Source of the DNA: Mimachlamys varia
Lineage: Eukaryota > Mollusca > Bivalvia > Pectinida > Pectinidae
DNA length: 64,000 nt
NCBI GenBank assembly: GCA_947623455.1
Contig: OX392527.1
Coordinates: 46,048,401 to 46,112,400, forward strand
Direction: 5' to 3'
Shown: one piece after another, positions 51,201-58,963 of the stretch
Numbering within the stretch: the stretch's first letter is position 1
Layout: each line of letters starts with the position of its first letter
Notes under the pieces: model-generated
Databases searched by the model: none
What the model was told of the DNA's origin: nothing
Seen by the model: only the letters and a program-made list of their open reading frames with translations
Position numbers and translations under genes: made by a program

Positions 51201-54200
51201 GGGAAATATCAGGACTACAATAATGCTGGTATAGACAGGGTTTTAGAGGGAAATATCAGGACTACAATAATGCCGGTATAGACAGGGTTTTAGAGGGAAA
51301 TATCAGAACCTAACAATAATGCTGGTATAGACAGGGTTTTAGAGGGAAATATCAGAACCTAACAATAATGCTGGTATAGACAGGGTTTTAGAGGGAAATA
51401 TCAGAACCTAACAATAATGCCGGTATAGACAGGGTTTTAGAGGGAAATATCAGAACCTAACAATAATGCTGGTATAGACAGGGTTTTAGAGGGAAATATC
51501 AGGACTACAATAATGCTGGTATAGACAGGGTTTTAGAGGGAAATATCAGAACCTAACAATAATGCTGGTATAGACAGGGTTTTAGAGGGAAATATCAGAA
51601 CCTAACAATAATGCTGGTATAGACAGGGTTTTAGAGGGAAATATCAGGACTACAATAATGCTGGTATAGACAGGGTTTTAGATAAGACAGTGGAAGGTTT
51701 CCACAGGTTACCAGGTATATACTGTATCTTCTTTATTAAAAAAGTGGGAATGCATTTATAATTTTATCAAGATATAACAGCCTGATCTTTGAACTTTTTT
51801 ATTTGCTGAGTTTAGTATAAAGCATAAAATATGTATGACTTGGATCAAAGTTTCTCAGATTTGATGTCCTTTATAAAATCATTGCCTTGGGTACATGTTG
51901 TCATCAGCTGTTGGTGTGTTTTTACAGTCGGCATACTGAGACGGACAGGACGTGGAGCGTGGGACACTGTGATGTACTTCACTGTGGTGAAGAGTCGGGG
52001 ACGAGTCCCGTCCAAGGACAGCTTCATGGCCCGCAGGATAGCAGGGCCAGGACTCGCCTCAAACTACTTCTTCCAGGTACATTCTTTTAAATCTTGACAG
52101 GCTTTGAAATCAAAGTTTCTTGGACTTAGACAGTTTTACTAAACAAATTAACATATGTTTATTTAATGTTATGTATGTAGTCACATGTGAAAATAACATG
52201 TACAGATCCTTTAATAAAAAATAATTGAAAAATTAGACTGATAAATGCTTTAGTTCCATAATACTATTCTATTGAACATACTCCAGACCTGGCCGCATAA
52301 ACTTACATTGTCTTTGTCAGAAAATATGACGTTCATTTCATTCTGTTGAGAAAGGGTTCAAAATTTGAAGCGTTTTATTTCAAAAGTCTTGTTACTTATA
52401 TAGGCTTTCAAAGCTGAATATGGAACATTTCATTCTCGCAAAGAACTGGTAAATTGACTTTCAGCAGAAGTTTCAATGTCATCAACAAACAATACATTTG
52501 AATGCAAACTTAATAAAAAAACTCAAGTTGAATAAAAAAAGTTTTAAGAAATTATGATTGCATGTATTTGTCACTACATTTAGCAAAGAGCTGTATGCTA
52601 CAGTCAAACCTGTCTATAAAGACCGCTCAAGGGGAGACAGCAAAACGGTCACTATAGACAGGTTGCCTTTATAGACAGGTCGAGATTTTTGGACCAACCA
52701 CTTTAATTGAAAATGTCATAAATGACTTGTCATTAAATAGGGCATTCAGTAAAACATTTTTAGAAGTCAAACCTTTTGTTTTGAAATATATTCTTATAAT
52801 ATTAATTTTAGGTTTAAATCTGTATTTTTTAAAAACATCTTAAAATGGTATGATGAATGCCCTATTCAATAATATTCACGTTCATTTTATTACATTTGTG
52901 AAATCTTGGTTGAGTTTGTTGTTCTTTTCCTAAAAAATACGTCAAGTCAGAATGATAGCACTAACCAGGTGAGTCGGCATTTAAGGTTAATAAAACAAAC
53001 ACCTTTGAGTAGGAAACTTTGAAAACATAACACAATGCCTCGTTAATTAGGCTTGACATTGATTGACACCTCGCGCGAGTTACGATGAAGATCTGTTGAC
53101 ACCAGCGAAGGCACAGGTCTTATACTGATAATTGAAATAAACGATGTTTTCACGGCAATATCATTCATAAATTATTCAATTAAATCTTACATAAGACTTA
53201 ATCTTCCACGTTTTCTCTGTGAGTCTAGACATCGATAGAGTCGGCAGTGTACTGGGTTGACGGTAATTCTGACGATTACGGCCTAACACACGGGTCGCGA
53301 ACAGGCCTGCATAAACGTGAACAGGAATGATGCAACGCTGTTTAATCGCATCATATGACTACACTCATACTGGAAAGCACTACGCGTTATTCAGGTTAGG
53401 AAATAACCTAGATCGTCTCTATCAGTAGCCAATCAAAATGCAGGATATTGTCGAAAACTGATGCAGCAGTGATGGGCTCACCGGAAAGTTTTCACTTGTC
53501 ATAAAATAATAATATCTTCAGTCAATGTGTTTTACAACTCATATTTTCAACATTTATAGTATTTTCTACTAGTGAATCGTGTACGCAAATACCGGATATT
53601 TTGTACGGAGCTGTACATGTGCGACGGGTTACCGGAACGGCTGACAGCCAAATGTGAGATCAAAATATGTTCACCGGAAATCGGTCGTTATAGGAAGCGA
53701 ACTAGCAACCGTCGTTCCAAAATTACCGGTCGTCAGCCACATTAGACTGGTGGTCGTTAAACAAATGATCGTTATATAATGAAATCTTACGGGGAATTTG
53801 AAAATCGGTCGTTATAGAAAGCGAACTAGCGACCGTCGGTCCAAAATTACCGGTCGTTAGCCACATTAGACAGGTGGTCGTTATACAGATGGTCGTTATA
53901 TAGTGAAATATCACGGGGAATCTGAAAATCGGTCGTTATAGACAGGCAGTCGTTATAGACAGGCGGTCGTTAGAGCAGGTTTGACTGTACTTGTTAAAAT
54001 GAGATTGTGAATCATGCATATGTTATAAAAAACATGTGTGAGATAACACTTCCATACTGATAATATCCAACTCTTCCTGAATTTGTATACATGTACCTGT
54101 TAATCATGTTGAATTGCCAGTGTTTTTGATTTTGTAATTTTCCATTTGAAAGTCTTTCCAGCATTTTCCCAAAAAGTAAATTAATCAGGTAGTTTCTTTA

Positions 54201-54348
54201 TAAAAATACTTATAAAATGACCTTGACCCTTACAGATTCAGACTGAACAGGCGCTTGCTGCACTAGAATCCCATATGGAACAGGACGAGCTGGAAGCCTG
54301 GAAGTCCCACGTCACCAAAGTCATAGAGCTTCCAAAGGAAAAGTACAG
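24291..54348 (+). CDS. Large unrecognised protein with helical N terminus and about four membrane segments
   Basis: 24 coding exons chain with GT..AG splice sites and matching phases into 843 codons plus 2 nt (end of gene uncertain). I do not recognise the family. Residues 1-530 are hydrophilic and mainly helical, with motifs such as LFFQFDASTVPDDMAEV, FHWKTFPIILPPSL, NLWSAHEEAINICED and FTFALWIWMPQNYI. Residues 528-760 contain the hydrophobic segments: about 561-584 (NAVFLLG joined to VVIPWCGSF), 661-682 (GTVILVLVFPVSCVLV), 691-706 (MPAVTLLVHVFFVC) and 722-757 (IVLQGLLQPIAALLTGG). A Trp-rich stretch, FWRWWNYLHRTWAWTW, precedes the first. The C-terminal part (MARRIAGPGLASNYFFQ, then LAALESHMEQDELEAWKSH) is soluble. 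A multi-pass membrane protein is likely; location and role unknown. The exon table is in the next entries. Several exons touch minisatellites. Confidence 0.85.
24488..24680. repeat. Dispersed repeat with gggggcatatagtg head, copy 1
   Basis: Shares ccatggtaatgtaaccagct, taaataactactgatccgat and gtctcacagacatt with 54868-55045. It starts in a G-rich run (gggggggggcatatagtg). No coding content. Confidence 0.75.
26056..26424. mobile_element. MITE with CAGGGCTTTATCAC ends
   Basis: 369-bp element with terminal inverted repeat CAGGGCTTTATCAC / GTGATAAAGCCCTG. Flanked by the direct repeat tcacc on both sides (26051-26055, 26425-26429). The CAGGG start is hAT-like, but only five flanking bases are duplicated, so the class is uncertain. 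It lies in intron 1 of the coding region. Confidence 0.75.
27405..27780. repeat. Tandem repeat, roughly 120-bp unit with tgaccttgac
   Basis: Three diverged copies, each with ggatgaagcccgacaaagtt, gaaatgaccttgac, a cacaggggtcaaatctg block and a cttctgataaaccaaaagg block. It belongs to the same AAGGTCA-rich class as 16.0 and 57.0 kb. Confidence 0.7.
28540..28622 (+). repeat. gggtgaatgagtt-type palindromic repeat, copy 2
   Basis: Contains tttcataatgaact, ttgaattggaagagttcaaa and gtgtatccgggataaa. Diverged relative of the 20418-20504 copy. Confidence 0.65.
28958..29077. repeat. Foldback (hairpin) element
   Basis: About 54-bp arms: catcagtctgattaaaacca..tgaattccactcc on the left and the complement ggcatggaattcagatctgg..taatcagattgat on the right. 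The loop is around ttcttaatggagcg. A nearly perfect hairpin in intron 2. Confidence 0.75.
31311..31755 (+). repeat. 37-bp minisatellite just after exon 4 donor
   Basis: About 12 near-identical copies of a 37-bp unit with core ataggatacttttgtatcct and spacer agtattgaggtattgtt. Each unit holds its own small hairpin (AGGATAC TTTT GTATCCT). It starts 24 bases after the exon 4 donor (gtaata at 31287). Confidence 0.95.
32721..32838 (+). repeat. Duplicated acceptor region of exon 6
   Basis: Two copies of a 58-60-bp unit starting cgctgacttt and ending tttgtgttacaagatctgg or tttgtgttacaggatctgg. The second copy carries the true acceptor and the first 7 bases of exon 6. The first carries the same junction with one G-to-A change at the splice site. 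The exon itself continues cgctggttttgaga, which makes a third partial copy. Confidence 0.85.
33090..33285. mobile_element. MITE with GGGCTATTCCA ends (Harbinger-like)
   Basis: Imperfect inverted ends: taagggctattccataatta..catgtgggggaggtgggagg, and the complementary ccctcccacatggttaattc..tggaacagcactta. TAA/TTA at the borders fits a 3-bp target duplication. The classification rests on end sequence only. Confidence 0.65.
33652..33823. mobile_element. Pogo/Tigger-like MITE
   Basis: 172-bp element between TA dinucleotides. The left end is cagaccaatctcgttatc and the right end is complementary to cagccaaaccca. The CAGTCAAACCTcGTTATC type of end is shared with 34913-35064, 39230-39424 and 52601-53987. 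Confidence 0.7.
34107..34215. repeat. Dispersed repeat containing ccagaactccagaataa, copy 1
   Basis: Shares gggctaattcc, the cccagaactccagaataa block, attcatgg and ttgcctat with 44258-44365 in the same order. Confidence 0.6.
34913..35064. mobile_element. Pogo/Tigger-like MITE
   Basis: 152 bp. The right end gataacaagatttgactg is followed by TA; the left end taatccacccttgttatc is preceded by TA. Ends match at most positions of the 18-bp terminus. Confidence 0.7.
36143..37866 (+). repeat. 53-bp minisatellite copying the exon 12 end and its donor
   Basis: About 32 copies. Each unit is gtaagtctatagtactagta followed by a near-copy of the last 33 bases of exon 12 (acacagagctggagaatcta, caacagggtattg), so every unit ends in the same exon|donor junction ATTG|gtaagt as the true one at 36142/36143. 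Units differ at a few positions (cagag/cggag/tggag; agctgg/agttgg; tagt/taat). Higher-order patterns of these variants recur, for example the blocks around 36600 and 37150. Confidence 0.97.
39230..39424. mobile_element. Pogo/Tigger-like MITE
   Basis: Left end caatcaaaccttcttatc after TA. The right end contains gataacaaggtttgag, its complement. The right border is fuzzy because another dispersed repeat follows. Confidence 0.6.
39420..39545. repeat. Dispersed repeat, copy 1 (gatgaagcagaag)
   Basis: Matches 44645-44775 over about 120 bp: acttgatgtttacttgg, cgatgaagcagaag and aacacctggtctt occur in the same order. Not coding in a conserved frame. Confidence 0.7.
40228..40316 (-). repeat. gggtgaatgagtt-type repeat, copy 3 (inverted)
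   Basis: cacatttgaactcctccaag, gattggaatagttcattctg and gagtgattgagtt are the reverse-oriented core. It lies immediately before the 40361-40689 foldback. Confidence 0.55.
40361..40689. mobile_element. Foldback element with roughly 80-bp arms
   Basis: Left arm: catcctagatatccaggggt, tacgctcacctaatgctctc, ccctggaatatgtcatggca. Right arm: the complement, ending taacccctggatatcgagga. Spacer of about 165 bp with no ORF. Flanked on both sides by copies of the gggtgaatgagtt repeat in opposite orientation. Confidence 0.8.
40702..40795 (+). repeat. gggtgaatgagtt-type repeat, copy 4
   Basis: ttaactcattctcccttaat, ttcgtattgaactattataa and gagtttcaaatgtgtcttca follow the family order; the 3' end is diverged. 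Confidence 0.55.
40830..41415 (-). pseudogene. Degraded coding remnant, minus strand, in intron 15
   Basis: Higher GC than the surrounding intron. Open minus-strand pieces in different frames are 41194-41412 (MFLTEATENMVRISVQIRKG..) and 40854-41063. The second has two CxxC pairs, PHVCYHCAGSDVGQSD and YPVCAQCRAVHDLP, like a zinc-ribbon protein. It ends near a stop followed by an A-rich aataataaa tract, which suggests a retrocopy or a transposon-derived ORF broken by frameshifts. Family not recognised. Confidence 0.5.
43174..43643 (+). repeat. 39-bp minisatellite copying the exon 18 acceptor and start
   Basis: 12 copies of a 39-bp unit: tgtgttatttacag followed by gttgtgatcccctggtgtga. Each unit repeats the acceptor of exon 18 and its first 18-20 bases. 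Acceptors fall at 43195 and every 39 bases to the last at 43624. Since 39 is a multiple of 3, every unit reads VVIPWCDYVCYLQ in the gene's frame. The unit at about 43391-43429 has tgatgtgac for tggtgtgac, placing a TGA stop in frame. Confidence 0.97.
44258..44365. repeat. Dispersed repeat containing ccagaactccagaataa, copy 2
   Basis: gagggctattcaactc, the ccccagaactccagaataag block, tatccatg and ttttgcctat align with 34107-34215. Confidence 0.6.
44645..44775. repeat. Dispersed repeat, copy 2 (gatgaagcagaag)
   Basis: Second copy of the 39420-39545 sequence with about one substitution in eight. Confidence 0.7.
45278..45557 (+). repeat. 44-bp minisatellite ending at the exon 20 acceptor
   Basis: Six copies of a unit close to tttggaaacataattaatca plus gttgattttatatttatgca and tatc. 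The last copy runs into the splice site (ttgattgtatatttatgtgtag|gtttcc), so the branch-point and acceptor region of exon 20 is itself repeat-derived. Confidence 0.92.
46821..46985 (+). repeat. 32-bp minisatellite just before exon 21
   Basis: Five copies of a 32-bp unit, gagtccactttagtgaccct then g(a/g)caatatttct. The array stops 6 bases before the acceptor ttttcag of exon 21. Confidence 0.95.
47140..47790. repeat. Four tandem ~150-bp units between tacccccac/gggggtata ends
   Basis: Units begin at about 47221, 47378, 47523 and 47680 (acaagatgtctcatgaaccc type), each with ttcatattcacac, aggtctacacctga and gtcaaaggtcac. Flanked by atacccccacttaggtaag and gtgggggtatatct. Probably one dispersed element with internal tandem repeats. 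Confidence 0.75.
47955..48082. repeat. Foldback element, ~128 bp
   Basis: Left arm ccaggggtgtaatataggca..aggggttttcaaatttt; right arm the complement, ccaaatttgaaaacccagag..cttacacctttgg. Hairpin in intron 21. Confidence 0.7.
48838..51685 (+). repeat. 47/49-bp minisatellite, about 59 copies
   Basis: Fills most of intron 22. The unit is aataatgccggtatagacag, ggttttagagggaaatatca, then gaacctaac (49 bp) or ggactac (47 bp). Variants: gctgg/gccgg, agggttt/atggttt, agaggg/agagag. A 627-bp block is duplicated: the rare tatagatagg variant occurs at 49541 and 50168, and tcacgacctaa at about 50000 and 50627. Confidence 0.97.
52601..53987. mobile_element. Nonautonomous pogo/Tigger-like element in intron 23
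   Basis: 1387 bp flanked by TA. Ends are cagtcaaacctgtctataaa and the complement of gagcaggtttgactg. Subterminal regions hold many ggtcgttata / tatagacagg motifs and two direct copies of a roughly 125-bp block (about 53670-53930, with aattaccggtcgt and gccacattaga). No transposase ORF. Confidence 0.85.
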
Positions 54349-54369
54349 GTAGGATTGGCTTGTGATTTC

Positions 54370-54715
54370 TTACAGCAAGGAACTCTATAACACCAGACAG
54401 GAAAAATCTCCTGTAGCAGAAATTCTCTATAAAACCAGATGGAAAAAAATCTCCTGTAGGAGGAATTTTCTATAAAACCAGACGGGAAATATCTCCTGTA
54501 GGAGAAATTCTCTATAAAACTAGATTGAAAAAATCTCCTGTAGCAGAAATTCTCATTAAACCACAAGAGAAAAATATCCTGTAGGAGAAATTCTCTATAA
54601 AACCTGACGAGAAAAGTCTCCATTAGGAGAAATTCTCTATAAAACCAGATGAGAAAAAACTCCAGTATAAGAAATTCACTATAAAACTGGACGAGAAAAA
54701 TCTCAAATAGAACCA
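54370..54715 (+). repeat. ~42-bp minisatellite after exon 24 donor
   Basis: Eight diverged copies of gaaattctctataaaaccag plus a(t/c)gagaaaaatctcctgtag. It begins about 25-40 bases past the donor. The period is near a multiple of 3, which keeps one minus-strand frame open for 131 codons (hydrophobic FYREFLLQEIF repeats); that ORF is an artefact. Confidence 0.9.
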
Positions 54716-54867
54716 ACGTCCTGCCAAGTTTATATGTGTGTTGTGGTTCATCTACTAGGTTTATAGTAAATAATAAAATGTTGGTAGATACTCTGTCAGA
54801 GAGATGTACAATGCAGTACTAGTGGAACCTAAGTAATTTCCCATTCCAAAAGTCATGTTTATGCCAT

Positions 54868-55045
54868 GAAATGGAGGGGCATATAGTGCTAGCCATTTCC
54901 GTCCCGTCTTGTCCCATGGTAATGTAACCAGCTTATTTAAATAACTACTGATCCGATTGTCAGTAAACTTGGCATACATAATAAGCAGGAAGAACTTCTT
55001 TCATATGGGGGTGGGGGCATTTTTGTCTCACAGACATTTGTAGTT
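54868..55045. repeat. Dispersed repeat with ggcatatagtg head, copy 2
   Basis: Partner of 24488-24680: same core ccatggtaatgtaaccagct and gtctcacagacatt. Confidence 0.75.
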
Positions 55046-55207
55046 TTCAAATGATCTAGATGAAAATATATATCAATTAACAAAATACAATTCAGGAATA
55101 TGATAATTGAAGCTGACAATTTTTGCTAGGAACTGAAATGTCTTTAAAACGGCATCTCCGTTCTCATCAACCAACCTGCTGTAACAGAACTTATTTCTTA
55201 TATCTAG

Positions 55208-55262
55208 GTCCGAATCAACAAGTTTCCACTCAACTCAGATGGAAAACAATTTTGAATATTGA
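55208..55262 (+). CDS. Candidate last coding exon of the long gene
   Basis: An acceptor (acttatttcttatatctag, ending 55207) is followed by G, completing AG|G, then 17 codons reading SESTSFHSTQMENNFEY and TGA at 55260-55262. The phase fits exon 24. No AATAAA follows closely; ATTAAA occurs near 55422. If correct, the protein has 861 residues. Another phase-compatible site at 61379 gives a 12-residue end, so this assignment is only tentative. Confidence 0.4.
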
Positions 55263-57000
55263 AAGATACCTGACGGCTAGAAACTAAGGGTGAATCTAGT
55301 ATGTAATATAGAAGAAACAGTCAAGGTCTCATGAGGATGAAGCAGTTATCTCCCCTTTGATGTAAAATTTTCTGCTCATTTACTCTATCCTGATCACATT
55401 TGTTGTGATTTACAAAAACAACACACAAGATTAAAATATATAATTGATATGCCAACCTGGCACCATCAATCTATATCAAAAATAGACACTGGGTGTAGAG
55501 ATGTTTAATAATGGGATCTATTCCTTAATGAGGTAGCACCTGTTACGAAAAAAAAATGATCAGATGCGTTATACTGATATCATATAGGATATTTCATTTC
55601 CGTCCTAGATTTGAAGATTAATGAATTGAGTTTGAAATTTTTCATTTTGAAAATTGTTGAACTCTCCACCCCTATATTACCTTACTTAACCCTACCACAT
55701 ATTGATTTGGGTAAGTCCATTATGTGCTACGGTGATGAAGGGGTCAAAACATCATTTGAATTAGAGACAAATTTATTATCTTTTTCTATCATATAACAGA
55801 TGTGAATATTCAAGAAAATGGATTTTTTTCTCACCATTGTACACTACTGCCGTTTTGACGTTACGGTTCATGTGTTTAGATTGGTGCCATGCTGTCGTAA
55901 TTTCAGGTCTATTGTCTGTTAGTTTGTCATTACACTGATTGAGGATGCATTGAATAGTTTGCGAAAAAATAAAAAAAGGCTTGGGCTTATTTATTGGGTA
56001 GCACTTGGTTTCTTAACATTGTGAAGTCTGATTACCCTGTCCTCTTTCGAAATTTTTGACAGGAACTTGTCGTCTTTAAACAACAATACTGTAAAAATTC
56101 ATATTTTAGCGGTTATCTTATTTTTGCAGTTCTTGCACCAACAGCCTTCCGCTAAATAATGATTCTGCTAATTACAGTTTTTGTATATTGATTTCTACAG
56201 CAAGTATTGTCAGTGCGCCAATACATCACTGCTGTTCTGTTTTAATTCAGTTATGCGCTAAAATTTGAATGTGCCAAAATAAGTAGGTTTACAGTATTTA
56301 TTTTTCATAACTCCCCAAAACATTTCTGAACTAGCTGGCAAAGCTTCGCCATGAAACCACTGTGTTGATAAATGTTTAGAAATGACATGTCTTGCTGCGT
56401 AGGTTTTTAACTACAAGACAGAACATATCCACTTGGTATGATGTTTGTTATTTGTGTGTACAATTATGTAGCTTTTGTGTGTAAAAGAGATAAACGCTAT
56501 GCTCGGTATCAGTGGACTTCCTGTGTACGTAGACGGGATACCGTCGTTTTCCTCCATTCCATGTCTCTACATGTAATTCCGGGGATCAAACTCAACATGC
56601 AACTAGCATTTATGTGTAGTTTTTGAGATAACGCCCTGTTTATTTAGGATTTGCTTGCAAAAATATTGTACTTTGATTGTCATCAACAGAACGTGGTTAA
56701 GGATGACCCTTGCCGACCCTGACATATGTTGTTTTTTGGGAATATGTATAAAATGTTGATGCATCTGAATTTCATTTTGGGAATGACTGTGATGGATACC
56801 AACCATGTGTGATATTTCTAGCAGCATATGATATGGAGATTGAAGTATTTGTTTCCAAGTAATCCAAACTAACTCTAACCTTAACTCTTGCAATCTGAAT
56901 TAGTTTTCTGAGAGACATTGAAACAATTTTGTGCTTTTCTTGCCATTAAAAAGTGCTGTGTTTTCATGAGAAGGATGAGGCTTGTCAGTGAAACTTGCTC
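55263..57000. other. No supported gene
   Basis: AT-rich sequence with short ORFs only (for example 56438-56626) that lack splice context or composition typical of the exons upstream. Confidence 0.5.
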
Positions 57001-57004
57001 ATCA

Positions 57005-57350
57005 TTATAACAGATTTTCCAAGTAACCTTGACACTAATATCAAATTGAATCCATGTGACCTTGACACCTCTGTCAGTTATTGATCATGTGACCTTGACA
57101 TCAGTGTCCGGTATCGATCATTTGACCTTGACACAAATGTCAGATATTGGCCATATGACCTTGAGGTCACTATCGGGTATTACTTGAATTTACCTTCACT
57201 ATCAATGCAAGGTTATGAATCTGGAGATACCAATGTAACTCTGTCACACAATTTGTCCTATTTGGTCTGTGACTTCGACACAAATGTCAGATATTGGCCA
57301 TGTGACCTTGAGATCAATGTCAGATATTGGTCATGTGATCTTGACACCGT
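57005..57350. repeat. Tandem tgaccttgaca repeat
   Basis: Roughly 33-46-bp irregular units with catgtgaccttgacac and aatgtcagatattggcca. At least five intact TGACCTTGA motifs, all in one orientation. Confidence 0.8.
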
Positions 57351-58875
57351 TATTATTGGTTAAATCATCTCATACTCGGTTTAAAGCCTCGATGTGTCAT
57401 AGCACAGACTATTTAAGGCACAATATTTCATCTCACAAATTAGCATAGGAAATAAATCTATGGTGTTTGATGGTTGTTAGGACGATGGCCATATCATCTG
57501 TTGTAATAAAAGGTTGAATAGATATAAAATTTGACTTCATTTGCAAATGTTTTATTACAAATTAACATATATAAACTATTTATCCAGGTTCATTAAATCA
57601 ACGGTTGTTGTATTGTGTTACTTATGTTACAACTTTGATGAATTCAAATCTTTAATACTGGGAAGTGATCTTCAAACCCTGTCACATGATTCTGTGACTC
57701 AATGTATTCGTTAACTCTGACACACGTCGGTTTTGAAATTGTGTCACAAAAATTAAGTAATTCTGTTAACACGATTCTGTATCTGTGAAACACGTCTGAG
57801 TAATACCCAATTATAGATAATATATACTGCAATCTTTCCTGAAATTAGCACAGCACAGTCATGAATCAGAATGGCAGAGAGTTTTACAGATAACTGGACA
57901 ACATTTCACCCTTAAATGGAGCACATTTTAACATTCTTTAACTCGGCTATTTCCGATCACATTTTGTTCGAACATGAATCTTAAACATTCATGAACAACA
58001 TTCATTGAATGAGTCATTATTGCATTTTCTCCAAACATGGAGCTAAGATTCATGAACTCATTTTTTTACTGAGATGGAACTGACATTCATAGGGACTTCA
58101 GCAATAGAACACATCTTTCACTAAAAGCAACCCAACATTCATAGCCTTATGGCATTTTATGACACAAATTAGAATCTTCTCCCGAGAAAGTACTTTTAAT
58201 TTAAAAATGTTGCCAGCCTGACAATAAAAGTTCGCGGAATCGTGTACTGTGCTGATTATCTAATTACGTAATTGTGGAGTGGAGACGGAATAGTTTGTTT
58301 ATATCCCAACAAGTGGATCTTCCTACCGGATAACCTGAGGGAACCCAGTCTGATTTAGGTGAATAATTTTCCTGTCTGTTTTTTACATGGAGGTTACTAG
58401 AGTTTGAAGAGGGTACACTAATTCCTGTGTCTCCCTCGAGAGTTCTACTTCAGTCGTATGTAAATTATAACACAGTGATTCATACTTAATCGTTCTATTT
58501 CTGTAAAAAAAATTAGAGGAATGTTGTTCTGTGCTAGAAGCTACATGGTCTTAATTCATCAAAATTAAATCGGCTTGATTGATCTCCGTTGTATTACGGT
58601 GAAGGCTATTTCTACGAAACACAACAACAAGCAATAAATTTTGTTCTGATTGGAAAGGTTTTCAGGTAACTCAGGTAGCTCTGGTTCCGTTTGGAACCTA
58701 GTACTTCTGAGTTTGGTTAAGACAGGTGAAGTAATGCTATAAACCATTATGTACAACTGACGTTTTTACACAATTTACCCCCATATATCAACCACGTACA
58801 CAAGTGGTATATGTCTGATTTAGCATTATTGTCGATGATAAGTATTGTCAAGTACATCTATAAAAGATACATTTA
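57351..58875. other. No supported gene
   Basis: No gene, SINE or element with clear ends recognised. Confidence 0.5.
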
Positions 58876-58963
58876 ACCCAATCTCCCCTGAGGTTTCATA
58901 ATGAACTTTTCCAGCCTTTGAATGGGAAGAGTTCAAATGTGTCTTTTAGGGGTGAATGATTTA
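58876..58963 (+). repeat. gggtgaatgagtt-type repeat, copy 5
   Basis: gtttcataatgaacttttcc, gaatgggaagagttcaaatg and taggggtgaatgat; close to the family consensus. Confidence 0.75.

Larger units (their letters stand above)
38194..54348 (+). other. Long gene, exons 13-24 (coordinates)
   Basis: Exon 13 38194-38285, 14 39029-39109, 15 40080-40199, 16 41787-41984, 17 42726-42851, 18 43625-43714, 19 44972-45086, 20 45558-45714, 21 46992-47056, 22 48479-48613, 23 51928-52076, 24 54236-54348. Exon 24 ends with the first two bases of a codon (AG), so at least one more exon follows. Exons 17-22 hold all predicted membrane segments. Exon GC content is clearly above the introns. Confidence 0.85.

Noticed and set aside
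54321..54716. 131-codon minus-strand ORF with repeated FYREFLL
   Set aside because: It is the shadow of a 42-bp intronic minisatellite whose period preserves frame.
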